From: an uncultured Clostridia bacterium
GTDB taxonomy: Bacteria > Bacillota > Clostridia > Peptostreptococcales > Anaerovoracaceae
Assembly (NCBI GenBank): GCA_946541285.1
Contig: CAMNJG010000011.1
Span: forward strand, 1 to 16,921
Length of the DNA stretch: 16,921 nt
Direction: 5' to 3'
A program made the translations under genes and the position numbers. Positions 7,201 through 14,187 of the stretch are shown here, in pieces (position 1 is the first letter of the stretch; each line of letters starts with the position of its first letter). The notes under the pieces were generated by a model, which saw only the letters and a program-made list of their open reading frames with translations, was not told the origin of the DNA and made no database searches.

Positions 7201-7654
7201 CGTTAAAATACCTCCTGAATTGGTAATTGCCATTTAATCATAAAATCCATTACATTTGTCTTTTGATCGGCATTTGGAAAGGTGATTTTTTGAGTAAATC
7301 AGTTTCCTTAAACTGGCTGATTGATAAACGGTAAGTCGTGATGAGAATACCGGGGATGATTTTCAGACAGATTCTGAAAATTTGTATTACCCTGAAAGTA
7401 TAATACAGGAAGCGGAATCTGGCAAAAAAAATTACAATCATTTCCTGTGACACTCTTTCCTGTGCCACGTCAGGATGACGCAGGTGTGAAAAATGATGCC
7501 ACCGCTTGAATAACAAGGCTTAGACAACTATTTGTTGGTGCAAAAATAGATGTTGTACGAAAAATAAAACACACTGTATCATGAAAAAAAATTGAATATA
7601 ATGAATGCGTTTCTCTGTTAAAAATTAAATAATCTGTCGCGGAGGATTTTCATC
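7201..7654. other. AT-rich intergenic region without a supported gene
   Basis: Between the minus-strand acetyltransferase and the BMC promoter I see no gene with a ribosome site. It contains a perfect 8-bp hairpin (7359-7366/7374-7381), a CAGTTT/AAACTG stem around 7298-7313, and a 13-bp imperfect direct repeat (listed separately). A stray TATAAT at 7597-7602 has no suitable -35 box. Confidence 0.5.
7441..7468. repeat. Tandem 13-bp direct repeat upstream of the BMC promoter
   Basis: TTTCCTGTGACAC (7441-7453) and TTTCCTGTGCCAC (7456-7468) differ at one base and are spaced 15 bp start to start. They lie about 190 bp upstream of the proposed -35 box. Two half-turn-phased copies could be a regulator site, but nothing else supports this. 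Confidence 0.35.
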
Positions 7655-7682
7655 TTGCACAAAATGCCACATCCATTATAAT
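7655..7682 (+). promoter_or_regulatory. Promoter of the microcompartment operon
   Basis: TTGCAC (7655-7660), a 16-bp spacer and a perfect TATAAT (7677-7682) form a good sigma-A promoter. Transcription would begin near 7689, about 270 nt before the first BMC gene. No other promoter of comparable quality was noticed inside the operon. Confidence 0.65.
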
Positions 7683-7688
7683 GAAGAT

Positions 7689-7961
7689 GGTGGATAAAAG
7701 GAGAGGTATGTGTTTTTCAGTCCGGTATCGCAACTCAGTTTTCAGATCGGGCGTGGAGAGTGCTTCGGCATGCTCCGCTTTCAGGCCTGGGAACGCCGGG
7801 GTGAGAGAACCATGACTCACTGAAGAGGCCGACGGAATGCTTCTGTCGTCGTGATTCGCAACACGGCGGCTGATCTTACGAAGCAGTTGTGTTGTATATG
7901 AAAATATGGAACATACGCGCCGGCGCTCATTCATACGAAAGGCACGTAAAAGGAGGAGGAT
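7689..7961 (+). promoter_or_regulatory. Long structured 5' leader of the BMC operon
   Basis: The ~270-nt leader holds several potential stems: GTGGAG...CTCCGC capped by TTCG (about 7755-7780), GGTGAG...CTCACT (about 7800-7820), and CGACG...CGTCG in the 7830s to 7850s. It also carries a small frame with a ribosome site (7708-7815). The pieces CTGGGAA, GGTGAGA, CACTGA and CGGAATGC recall parts of cobalamin riboswitches, but the core pairing and a B12 box are not convincing, so no riboswitch class is assigned. No AxxGxx dual hairpins of the EutV (ANTAR) type are seen. Confidence 0.45.
7708..7815 (+). CDS. Possible 35-codon leader peptide
   Basis: ATG at 7708 is preceded by AAAAGGAGAGG (7697-7706) and starts within about 20 nt of the predicted transcript start. 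It encodes a 35-residue basic peptide beginning MCFSVRYRNS and ending VREP. It has no recognised domain. The stop lies inside the GTGAG/CTCAC stem of the leader, so translation could influence that structure. A chance frame remains possible. Confidence 0.28.
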   Translation: MCFSVRYRNSVFRSGVESASACSAFRPGNAGVREP

Positions 7962-8876
7962 ATGAAATTCGTCACTGAGTCTGAACTTCGTGATATTTAT
8001 CGGATCCATCCTTTCACAACCTACGAAGTAGAACCGGGAACCAGACTGACTCCGGGAGCACGTCAGTTTTTATCCGATCGCGGTATCAAGTCTACTGACG
8101 ATTTCGCAAACAATACAGTCGTACAGGGACATTATTACAGCGAAAGCCAGGACGAGCTCAGGACAGCGGCCGAAGTGATTCGGAACAGGCTGTCGGAGGA
8201 AGAAGTCAGGAAGCCGGTCAGGCCGCCTGTGATCACGATCCAGGGTGAGGAACCGATCGAAATCGGAACCGTCAGGGTTCCGGTGGAAGAGCCGGAACCT
8301 GAACCAGTGGATCCGGAACCGGAAGTGGTCGAACCAGTCGATTCTGTCGATTCTGGGGACCCGCCGGAGGAAGAAGGGACAGAGCCGCTGATCACCATGC
8401 CACCGGCAGAGATCAGTGTCTTTGAACCATGTGATGACAAAATGCTTCTGCTCAGCTTCAAGGCAGTAAAAGCAGAGTTTTTACTTGCCGGGCAGGAACT
8501 GCTGAGTCTCAATGTCCTGCTTGACCAGAGCCTGATGACCCTGTGTGAGCAGCTCACCGCACTCAGCAAAGCATTACAGAACGGCACGGCGATTCCTCAT
8601 GACCTGGATCCTGAAAAGGGAGGCGCTGTTTCAACGGCAGAGCTTTCCGAAGAGAAAAAGGATCCGTTCGAAGTCACAAGCTTCCACATGCAGTTACCGA
8701 ATGGAAGAGAAATTCTCCTTCTTAATAAACTGAGGTGCAGTGTGCAGCTTCTGGCAGAGGAAGTGAATGAGAAAGCCACAGAAGACCGGAAAGAGTATAT
8801 GATTGTATCAGCCAGACTCAATCAGATTATCAACACCTTATCGCATCTTATGAGCGAAGAGGTCGGAGGAAAATGA
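7962..8876 (+). CDS. EutT-like cobalamin adenosyltransferase-related protein lacking the metal-site cysteines
   Basis: A 304-residue protein. The N-terminus (FVTESELRDIYRI, then PGTRLTPGARQFLSDRGI) matches the start of EutT, the ethanolamine-locus corrinoid adenosyltransferase. The C-terminal helical part (about 160-300, with LLNKLRCSVQLLAEEV and ARLNQIINTLSHLM) matches the EutT helix bundle in order. Between them, where EutT carries its HX11CCX2C metal-binding segment, this protein has no such cysteines and instead a Pro/Glu-rich acidic linker (about 108-142). It may therefore be inactive, use another mode, or have become structural. RBS AGGAGGAGG lies 5 nt before the ATG. The next gene overlaps its stop. 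Confidence 0.68.
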   Translation: MKFVTESELRDIYRIHPFTTYEVEPGTRLTPGARQFLSDRGIKSTDDFANNTVVQGHYYSESQDELRTAAEVIRNRLSEEEVRKPVRPPVITIQGEEPIEIGTVRVPVEEPEPEPVDPEPEVVEPVDSVDSGDPPEEEGTEPLITMPPAEISVFEPCDDKMLLLSFKAVKAEFLLAGQELLSLNVLLDQSLMTLCEQLTALSKALQNGTAIPHDLDPEKGGAVSTAELSEEKKDPFEVTSFHMQLPNGREILLLNKLRCSVQLLAEEVNEKATEDRKEYMIVSARLNQIINTLSHLMSEEVGGK

Positions 8877-9724
8877 TGTCAGATGACTCAAAAGTCACAT
8901 TTGATTTCTGCGACCAGTTTGTAAGTGATTTTGAACAGGTATGCAAACATCCGATCAGGGAAAAGTCCTCAAAGTATTATGTGGGCGTTGACCTCGGAAC
9001 TGCATGCGTTGTGGTTGCAGTACTTGACGAAAACAAACGTCCGGTGGCGGGCCGGTATCTGTACGCGGATGTCGTCCGGGACGGGATGGTTGTTGACTAT
9101 ATAGGTGCTGTCAGAATCGTACGCGATATGAAGAGTCAGATTGAAGAAGAACTCGATACTGAGCTGCTTTACGCGGCAGCGGCCATCCCACCCGGCACAG
9201 ATACGCTGGATGGAGGCGCTGTCAAAAATGTAGTTCAGGGAGCGGGCTTTGAGCTGACAAATCTTCAGGACGAGTCAACAGCAGCGAACAATCTGCTGAA
9301 CCTGCAGAACGGAGCCGTTGTTGATATCGGCGGAGGAACCACTGGCATTTCGATTTTCGAGAATGGCGAGGTAGTATATATCGCTGATGAACCGACGGGA
9401 GGGACCCACTTCTCGCTGGTGATTTCAGGCGCCTATCAGATGGAATTCGGAAAAGCCGATGAGTACAAGAGAGATCCTGCACATCATCGGGAACTGTTGC
9501 CGGTACTCAAACCGGTCGTAGAAAAAGTAGCGTCCATCATCAATTACCATATCAAAGGACGCGATGTCAATCAGATCGTTCTCGTTGGAGGGACAAGTTG
9601 CTTGACAGGAATTGAGGATATTGTCGAGAAACAGACAGGTATCCCGACTTTCAAGCCGAAGAACCCTATGTTTGTTACCCCGCTGGGCATCGCTCTCAGC
9701 TGTGGGGATGAAATTCTTTATTAG
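8873..9724 (+). CDS. eutJ: EutJ-like actin/Hsp70-fold chaperone
   Basis: A 283-residue protein with the ASKHA ATPase fold: phosphate-1 motif GVDLGTACVVVAV (about 38-50), phosphate-2 motif VVDIGGGTTGISI (about 152-164) and adenosine motif IVLVGGTSCLTGI near residues 241-253. EutJ proteins occur in ethanolamine-type BMC loci and are thought to be chaperones for encapsulated or cobalamin enzymes; the exact client is not established. It lacks the substrate-binding domain of DnaK. It begins within the stop of the preceding gene (ATGATG at 8873), so translational coupling is likely; the second ATG at 8876 is an alternative start. Confidence 0.88.
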   Translation: MMSDDSKVTFDFCDQFVSDFEQVCKHPIREKSSKYYVGVDLGTACVVVAVLDENKRPVAGRYLYADVVRDGMVVDYIGAVRIVRDMKSQIEEELDTELLYAAAAIPPGTDTLDGGAVKNVVQGAGFELTNLQDESTAANNLLNLQNGAVVDIGGGTTGISIFENGEVVYIADEPTGGTHFSLVISGAYQMEFGKADEYKRDPAHHRELLPVLKPVVEKVASIINYHIKGRDVNQIVLVGGTSCLTGIEDIVEKQTGIPTFKPKNPMFVTPLGIALSCGDEILY

Positions 9725-9741
9725 GAAAAGGAGTCACCGGT

Positions 9742-10044
9742 ATGGACATGCGGATTATCAAGCATCCATCACAGGGAACTATCGATATCCTGTACAGACG
9801 AAAGGGGTCACCGCGTGATGTCACGCCGGAAAACATCGATGCTGTCGGACTGATTCAGGGCAAGGTGATCGAAATGATCGTCGCGTCCGACGCGGCCCAG
9901 AAAAGTACAGGTGTAACGGTAGAGGACATCAAGGGCAACTGCCCTCAGCATATGCTCATGTTGGCGATATTCGGTGAAACGGCTGCAGTGGAAACTGCGA
10001 TGAAAGCGATTAAGGAAAGACTGGAGGAAACAGATTTTCAATGA
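9742..10044 (+). CDS. Circularly permuted BMC-H shell protein with GrpU-type Fe-S motif
   Basis: A 100-residue single-domain BMC protein. The N-terminal strand IIKHPSQGTIDILYRRKG precedes the canonical BMC order, as in permuted EutS/PduU shell proteins. The GLIQGKVIEMIVASDAA and LAIFGETAAVETAMKAI segments correspond to the two conserved halves of the fold. At residues 65-68 it has G-N-C-P, the Gly-X-Cys-Pro motif described for GrpU, a glycyl-radical-type BMC shell protein whose hexamer can hold a [4Fe-4S] cluster at the pore. No glycyl radical enzyme is encoded here. AAAAGGAG lies upstream; the stop overlaps the next start as ATGA. Confidence 0.82.
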   Translation: MDMRIIKHPSQGTIDILYRRKGSPRDVTPENIDAVGLIQGKVIEMIVASDAAQKSTGVTVEDIKGNCPQHMLMLAIFGETAAVETAMKAIKERLEETDFQ

Positions 10045-10304
10045 TCACAGCGAAAGTACTGGATAATATCTGGTCAACCCGTAAGTCGGAGTCGCTTACC
10101 GGACTGAAGTTCATGCTGACAGAGGTCATAGGAGGAGGCACTGACGACGGTCGCAGACTGGTAGCTGTCGACACACTGAGCGCCGGGATCGGAGATCGGG
10201 TTCTCCTGGTTCTCGGAACATCCGCGAGGCGTATGGTGGGGAATGACAGTATTCCTGTTGATGCCGCGATTGTCGGCATAATTGATGATGACTGCGAGTT
10301 TTAA
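10041..10304 (+). CDS. eutN: BMC-P pentameric vertex protein (EutN/CcmL family)
   Basis: An 87-residue EutN_CcmL-fold protein that would cap the vertices of the polyhedral shell as a pentamer. MITAKVLDNIWSTRKSESLTGLKF at the N-terminus, the central GIGDRVLLVLGTSAR and the C-terminal DAAIVGIIDD are the standard family segments, and the length is typical (85-100). It is the only BMC-P gene in the operon, enough for a closed shell. It overlaps the previous stop by 4 nt. A 21-nt gap with AGGAGG leads into the next gene. Confidence 0.95.
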   Translation: MITAKVLDNIWSTRKSESLTGLKFMLTEVIGGGTDDGRRLVAVDTLSAGIGDRVLLVLGTSARRMVGNDSIPVDAAIVGIIDDDCEF

Positions 10305-10325
10305 TTATCAGGAGGTTGTAAATTA

Positions 10326-11657
10326 ATGGATCTTCTTGAGAGGATAAAGGATGCGGGCGTTATAGGCGCAGGCGGAGCAGGTTTCCCTACACACGTCAAA
10401 CTTGCGTCAAAGGCCGATTATATCCTGATGAACGCTGCGGAATGTGAACCATTAAGCCGCGCGGACCAGGCTATCATGGCACAGCACCCGGATGAATTAG
10501 TTAAGGGATTCAAGATTGCCAAGGACGTGGCAAACGCGGATCACGGTATTATCGGAATTAAAGGAAGCCATCCGGAACTCATTCAGCTGATTCGTGAAAG
10601 AATCACAGCGAATGGTCTTGATGGCGATATGGAAGTAGGCATTCTGCCGGACATCTATCCTGCTGGTGACGAGCATGTTATCGTACATGAGCTCACAGGC
10701 AGAGTTGTACCGGAAACAGCGATTCCTATCGCTGCAGGATGCATTGTTATCAACGCGGAAACATCCTATAACTGCTACCGTGCTTCCGAAGGCAAGCCGG
10801 TAACAGAAAAGTTCTGTTCCGTAGTCGGCGATGTACCAAACAGATTCACTGCACTGGTACCTGTTGGTACACCAGTAGAAACTATGCTCAAGATGGCTGG
10901 TGTCACTGATTTCTCCAACATCGGAGTAATCGATGGCGGTCCTATGATGGGCAGACCGATGAAGGAAATCGGCGGAAGTGTTAAGAAGAACAGCAAGGCT
11001 TATGTTGTTCTCAAGAAGGATCACAGACATTTCAGGAGAAAGAGCATCTCTCTCGAAGCTGCACGCAGAGTAGACAAGACTTCCTGCGAACAGTGCCGTA
11101 TGTGTACAGATCTCTGCCCGAGACATCTCCTCGGACACAATCTGCAGCCGCATATGTCCATGAGAGTCATGAACTACAATCTGAAGTCCATCCAGCTGAA
11201 GGAAACAGCTCAGCTCTGTTCTTCCTGCGGACTCTGTGAATATTTCTCCTGTCCGATCGGTCTGTATCCGAAATCAGCCAATGATGTACTCAAAGCTGAA
11301 CTGATGGAACAGGGAGTAAAATATAAGCCTACAAAGACTGAGTTCAAGGCTCTTGCGATGCGTCCGAACAGACTCATCCCGAGCAAGAGACTCATTGCGA
11401 GATTAGGCCTCACTCCGTTCAATAAGCCAGCTCCTTTCATCGAAATCCCGGAATCAGAAATTCCAGAAGTGAAGATTATGATCAGACAGAACGTCGGCGC
11501 TGCTCCGGAAGTAATCGTAGCAGTAGGCGATCATGTTGAGGCCGGTCAGATGATTGGTAAAATTCCGGAAGGCAAGCTGAGTGCTCCGATCCACGCGAGC
11601 ATCTCCGGCACAGTAACCGATATTTCGCCGGAATACATTACAATAAGGAGGGGTTAA
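10326..11657 (+). CDS. pduS: PduS/RnfC-like iron-sulfur flavoprotein
   Basis: A 443-residue electron-transfer protein. It opens with GVIGAGGAGFPTHVKL and MNAAECEPLSRADQ, the NADH/FMN-binding RnfC/Nqo1-like signatures. A two-cluster ferredoxin segment follows: C254-x2-C257-x2-C260-x3-C264 and C298-x2-C301-x2-C304-x4-C309. The C-terminus (PEVIVAVGDHVEAGQMIG...GTVTDI) is a lipoyl-like/RnfC barrel. PduS was described as a cobalamin reductase in pdu loci. Here no B12 enzyme is present in the operon, so a role as NADH-oxidising electron carrier is equally plausible. The ribosome site of the next gene lies inside its last codons. Confidence 0.92.
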   Translation: MDLLERIKDAGVIGAGGAGFPTHVKLASKADYILMNAAECEPLSRADQAIMAQHPDELVKGFKIAKDVANADHGIIGIKGSHPELIQLIRERITANGLDGDMEVGILPDIYPAGDEHVIVHELTGRVVPETAIPIAAGCIVINAETSYNCYRASEGKPVTEKFCSVVGDVPNRFTALVPVGTPVETMLKMAGVTDFSNIGVIDGGPMMGRPMKEIGGSVKKNSKAYVVLKKDHRHFRRKSISLEAARRVDKTSCEQCRMCTDLCPRHLLGHNLQPHMSMRVMNYNLKSIQLKETAQLCSSCGLCEYFSCPIGLYPKSANDVLKAELMEQGVKYKPTKTEFKALAMRPNRLIPSKRLIARLGLTPFNKPAPFIEIPESEIPEVKIMIRQNVGAAPEVIVAVGDHVEAGQMIGKIPEGKLSAPIHASISGTVTDISPEYITIRRG

Positions 11658-11658
11658 G

Positions 11659-12207
11659 ATGGCTAAATCGATCGGAATGGTAGAATTCAACAGCATAGCC
11701 CGCGGCATTTATACAGCGGACCAGATGGTAAAGATTTCTGATGTAGACATCGTAACAGCTGGTTCCACATGTCCGGGTAAATACATCGCAATCGTAGAGG
11801 GCGATGTAGCAGCCGTAAAGGCTTCCATAGAACTCGGCGAAGAAGTCGCAGGTGAGTTCTATGTAGACTCTATGGTAATTCCTAATGTAAACTTACAGGT
11901 TTTCCCTGCAATCAGCGGAGCAACCATGCCTGAAAGAATCCAGGCTCTCGGTATTTTTGAATCATTCTCACTTTCAACAATGATCTATGCCGCAGACCAG
12001 ATCCTGAAGGCAGCTGAAGTAGATGCAATTGAACTGAGACTCGGCAACGGTCTCGGCGGAAAGTCCTATTTCACATTCACAGGTGATGTAGCTGCAGTTA
12101 AGTCCGGCGTACAGGCGGGTAAAGCAGTTGCGGAAGCAAAAGGTCTCGTAGTTGACGCGGAAGTAATTCCTTCCCCATCTGACAGACTGGTACCTTCCAT
12201 TCTGTAA
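11659..12207 (+). CDS. pduT: BMC-T tandem-domain shell protein with pore Fe-S site (PduT-like)
   Basis: A 182-residue trimer-forming shell protein with two BMC domains (about 4-90 and 95-175). Cys38 in STCPGKY sits at the same residue number as the Cys38 that binds a [4Fe-4S] cluster in the centre of the PduT trimer, and the surrounding IVTAGSTCPGK segment matches that family. AISGATMPERIQALGI marks the domain junction. It starts 1 nt after the pduS stop, as expected for a pair that is functionally linked. Predicted role: electron relay through the shell facet. Confidence 0.93.
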   Translation: MAKSIGMVEFNSIARGIYTADQMVKISDVDIVTAGSTCPGKYIAIVEGDVAAVKASIELGEEVAGEFYVDSMVIPNVNLQVFPAISGATMPERIQALGIFESFSLSTMIYAADQILKAAEVDAIELRLGNGLGGKSYFTFTGDVAAVKSGVQAGKAVAEAKGLVVDAEVIPSPSDRLVPSIL

Positions 12208-12257
12208 TTGAGATCCGCGAATTGCAGCAGAAATTACAGGAAAGGGTGTGAAAAAGC

Positions 12258-13025
12258 ATGAAAAAGTTGGTTACCGCTGCTGAAGTGGAAGCTTCGATAG
12301 CATGTGGCCAAAAGGTGCTTTACATCGATGACAATACCATCGTGACACCGGCAGCTGTTGACGCTGCCCGTGAAGCGGGGATTGAGATTACGGTGGGCAC
12401 TCCACAGCCTGAGCCTGAGGAGTCCGCTCCTGCGACAGGAGAGACTTGCGATACGTGCGGCGCGCCAAAGACAGAGTGCAACACAGCCTGTGATGCACCG
12501 GCCGCGGCCACACCGGCACCGGCTGCCCCTGCGGCACCGGCTGCTTCAGCGGCTCCAGGCAATGCGAATATTGATTTAGACGTTGTTTATAAAGTATTAC
12601 AGATACTGAAAGACAAAGGTCTTCTCAACGGTGTGAATCCGGAAAACTGCCCCCCCGTTAAAGGGCCGGTGAAACCATATTCATATCAGAGGGACGTCAA
12701 TGGAATGAAAATCGTCGACGGGGCGACTGTCCAGTTTGTACCTCTGAAAACGGATGATCCGGCCAATCAGGTATCTTATCAGGAAATCGTAAATGCTGAT
12801 GACGGGTGCAGGATGAACGCAGGCCTGATAAGCATTGAAAAGTGCAGATTCGGCTGGAAGACCGAAAGCCAGGAAATCTACCACGTAGTAGAAGGCACAC
12901 TGAAAGTGACTGTGGGAAACAAAGAATATACCGCAGTACCTGGTGATACAGTTTTCTTCCCGGAGGGAGTGCAGGTGACATTCGGATCTCCTGACAAGAT
13001 GAAAGCTTTCTACGCCGCGAGCTGA
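12258..13025 (+). CDS. eutQ: EutQ-like cupin protein with cysteine-rich insert
   Basis: A 255-residue protein. The N-terminus MKKLVTAAEVEASIACGQK...IVTPAAVDAAREAGI is the EutQ start. The C-terminal part (about 150-255, with EIYHVVEGTLKVTVGNKEY and PGDTVFFPEG) is the EutQ cupin, reported to have acetate kinase activity in enteric bacteria. In between lie four cysteines (64, 67, 74, 78; C-x2-C-x6-C-x3-C), a Pro/Ala linker (about 81-100) and a helix-forming segment, IDLDVVYKVLQILKDKGLL (105-123), like an encapsulation peptide. The four cysteines could bind a metal or Fe-S centre; this is inference. It would complete the acyl-phosphate to ATP step after PduL. Confidence 0.85.
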   Translation: MKKLVTAAEVEASIACGQKVLYIDDNTIVTPAAVDAAREAGIEITVGTPQPEPEESAPATGETCDTCGAPKTECNTACDAPAAATPAPAAPAAPAASAAPGNANIDLDVVYKVLQILKDKGLLNGVNPENCPPVKGPVKPYSYQRDVNGMKIVDGATVQFVPLKTDDPANQVSYQEIVNADDGCRMNAGLISIEKCRFGWKTESQEIYHVVEGTLKVTVGNKEYTAVPGDTVFFPEGVQVTFGSPDKMKAFYAAS

Positions 13026-13062
13026 TGACAGTACAGGCAGGAAAGTTTAAGGAGTAAACGAT

Positions 13063-14139
13063 ATGGAAGCACTCGGAATGATCGAGACAAGAGGAATGAT
13101 CGCCACCATCGAGGCGCTGGACAGTATGCTGAAAGCGGCAGATGTCCGTCTGGTCAGTAATATGAAAGCTGGCGGCGGGCTGGTAACTGTTGTCGTAGAA
13201 GGCGATGTGGGCGCTGTCAAGGCAGCGGTTGACGCAGGCGCGGCGGCCGTAAGGGCGATCAGTCCGAAAGCGCTTATATCTGAAAATGTCATCCCGAGAC
13301 CTGATGCTTCAATCAGCGTCGTTCTGAAGGGCGGCGGTGGAAAAAAATCTGCCGGACCACACACACCGGACCCAGAACCATCCCCGGACAATGACGGTGG
13401 TGCGATGAAGGCAGAGACCGAAGGATCAGAAGTCATATCTGCAGAGAACAGATCTGAAAACGAAGTTCAGGAGACAGCAGAGACGGCGGAAGCCGTAACC
13501 GTTTCCGAGGAAGCGGCTGCTGAAGCTCAGAACATCGGTGAAACGGAAGAAACTCCGGAAGTGGAAGAGGAAGCGGAAGAATCTGCAGAAGCAGAAACAG
13601 CAGAACCGGAAACATCGGAAGAACCTTCCGGCACGGAGGACCAGGAACCGGTCACAGAGACGTCAGCGGAAGAAGCAGTCCCGGAACCGGAAGCGTCGGA
13701 ACCTGAACCGGAATCACCGGAACAGGAAGAGGCGCCGCCGGAGGAAGAGATTGTGACAGAACCGGAGGCGGCCCCGGCAGAAGAACAGGAAGAACCGCAA
13801 TCTGAAGAAGAGACGGTCCCTGAGCCGGAGGAACCGGAGACGGAACAGGAAGAGCCGGAACCTGAAGAGGAAGCGGTCACTGAACCGGAAACGGAGCCGG
13901 ACGGAGAAGCTGACACAGTCAACGCTGCAGAACTGCCGCAGGTAACAGACCGTGAGAGTATTGATCAGCTGGTCGCTGCAGGGGGACCTGACGCACTCGA
14001 TACTGCGCTTGCAGATCTGAGAGTGTCGGAACTCCGCAAGCTGGCACGCGGGTTCAATGGTTTCAGTCTTACGGGACGCGACATTTCAAAAGCCAATAAG
14101 AAGATGCTTATCGAAGCATTCAAACAATATTACAAATAG
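13063..14139 (+). CDS. BMC-H shell protein with long acidic tail and SAP-like C-terminal domain
   Basis: A 358-residue chimera. Residues 1-82 are a complete EutM/PduA-like BMC-H domain (EALGMIETRGM, pore KAGGG at 35-39, GDVGAVKAAVDAGAAA, ENVIPRPD). Residues about 100-295 are a highly acidic Glu/Pro/Ala-rich, presumably disordered tail with irregular EPE- and EEP-type repeats. Residues about 296-358 form a folded end: LRVSELRKLARGFNGFSLTGR plus KKMLIEAFKQYYK, which resembles a SAP or Rho-N-type helix-hinge-helix. Such domains often bind nucleic acid or protein. The tail could lie outside the shell and tether it, or recruit cargo. RBS AAGGAG lies upstream. Confidence 0.85.
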   Translation: MEALGMIETRGMIATIEALDSMLKAADVRLVSNMKAGGGLVTVVVEGDVGAVKAAVDAGAAAVRAISPKALISENVIPRPDASISVVLKGGGGKKSAGPHTPDPEPSPDNDGGAMKAETEGSEVISAENRSENEVQETAETAEAVTVSEEAAAEAQNIGETEETPEVEEEAEESAEAETAEPETSEEPSGTEDQEPVTETSAEEAVPEPEASEPEPESPEQEEAPPEEEIVTEPEAAPAEEQEEPQSEEETVPEPEEPETEQEEPEPEEEAVTEPETEPDGEADTVNAAELPQVTDRESIDQLVAAGGPDALDTALADLRVSELRKLARGFNGFSLTGRDISKANKKMLIEAFKQYYK

Positions 14140-14147
14140 CACACAGA

Positions 14148-14172
14148 TTCTGTCAGACGGATACTGACAGAA
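14148..14172 (+). other. Intercistronic hairpin before the aldehyde dehydrogenase gene
   Basis: TTCTGTCAG (14148-14156) and CTGACAGAA (14164-14172) form a perfect 9-bp stem with a 7-nt loop, ending just before the GAGAGGAG ribosome site. There is no T-tract, so processing or stabilisation of the downstream mRNA is more likely than termination. Confidence 0.5.
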
Positions 14173-14187
14173 GAGAGGAGCTCAACA

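Noticed and set aside
7201..7233. Longer N-terminus of the small acetyltransferase
   Set aside because: The AGGAGG site serves the ATG at 7200; the upstream ATG at 7233 has no ribosome site and its codons cover that site.
7250..7516. 87-codon minus-strand frame in the intergenic region
   Set aside because: It would start with TTG without a ribosome site and has no recognisable domain.
7770..7880. Cobalamin riboswitch in the BMC leader
   Set aside because: Short pieces (CTGGGAA, GGTGAGA, CACTGA, CGGAATGC) are suggestive, but the expected closing pairings and a B12 box were not found, and GGTGAG pairs instead with the nearby CTCACT. A covariance search is needed, so no class is called.
7689..7961. 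EutV (ANTAR)-type dual hairpins controlling the operon
   Set aside because: No pair of hairpins with hexaloops of the AxxGxx type next to a terminator could be found, and no EutVW genes are in the window.
13527..13922. Long open frames opposite and within the acidic tail region
   Set aside because: They are shadows of the repetitive Glu/Pro codons (Ser-rich on the minus strand, Arg-rich in the other plus frame), with no ribosome sites.
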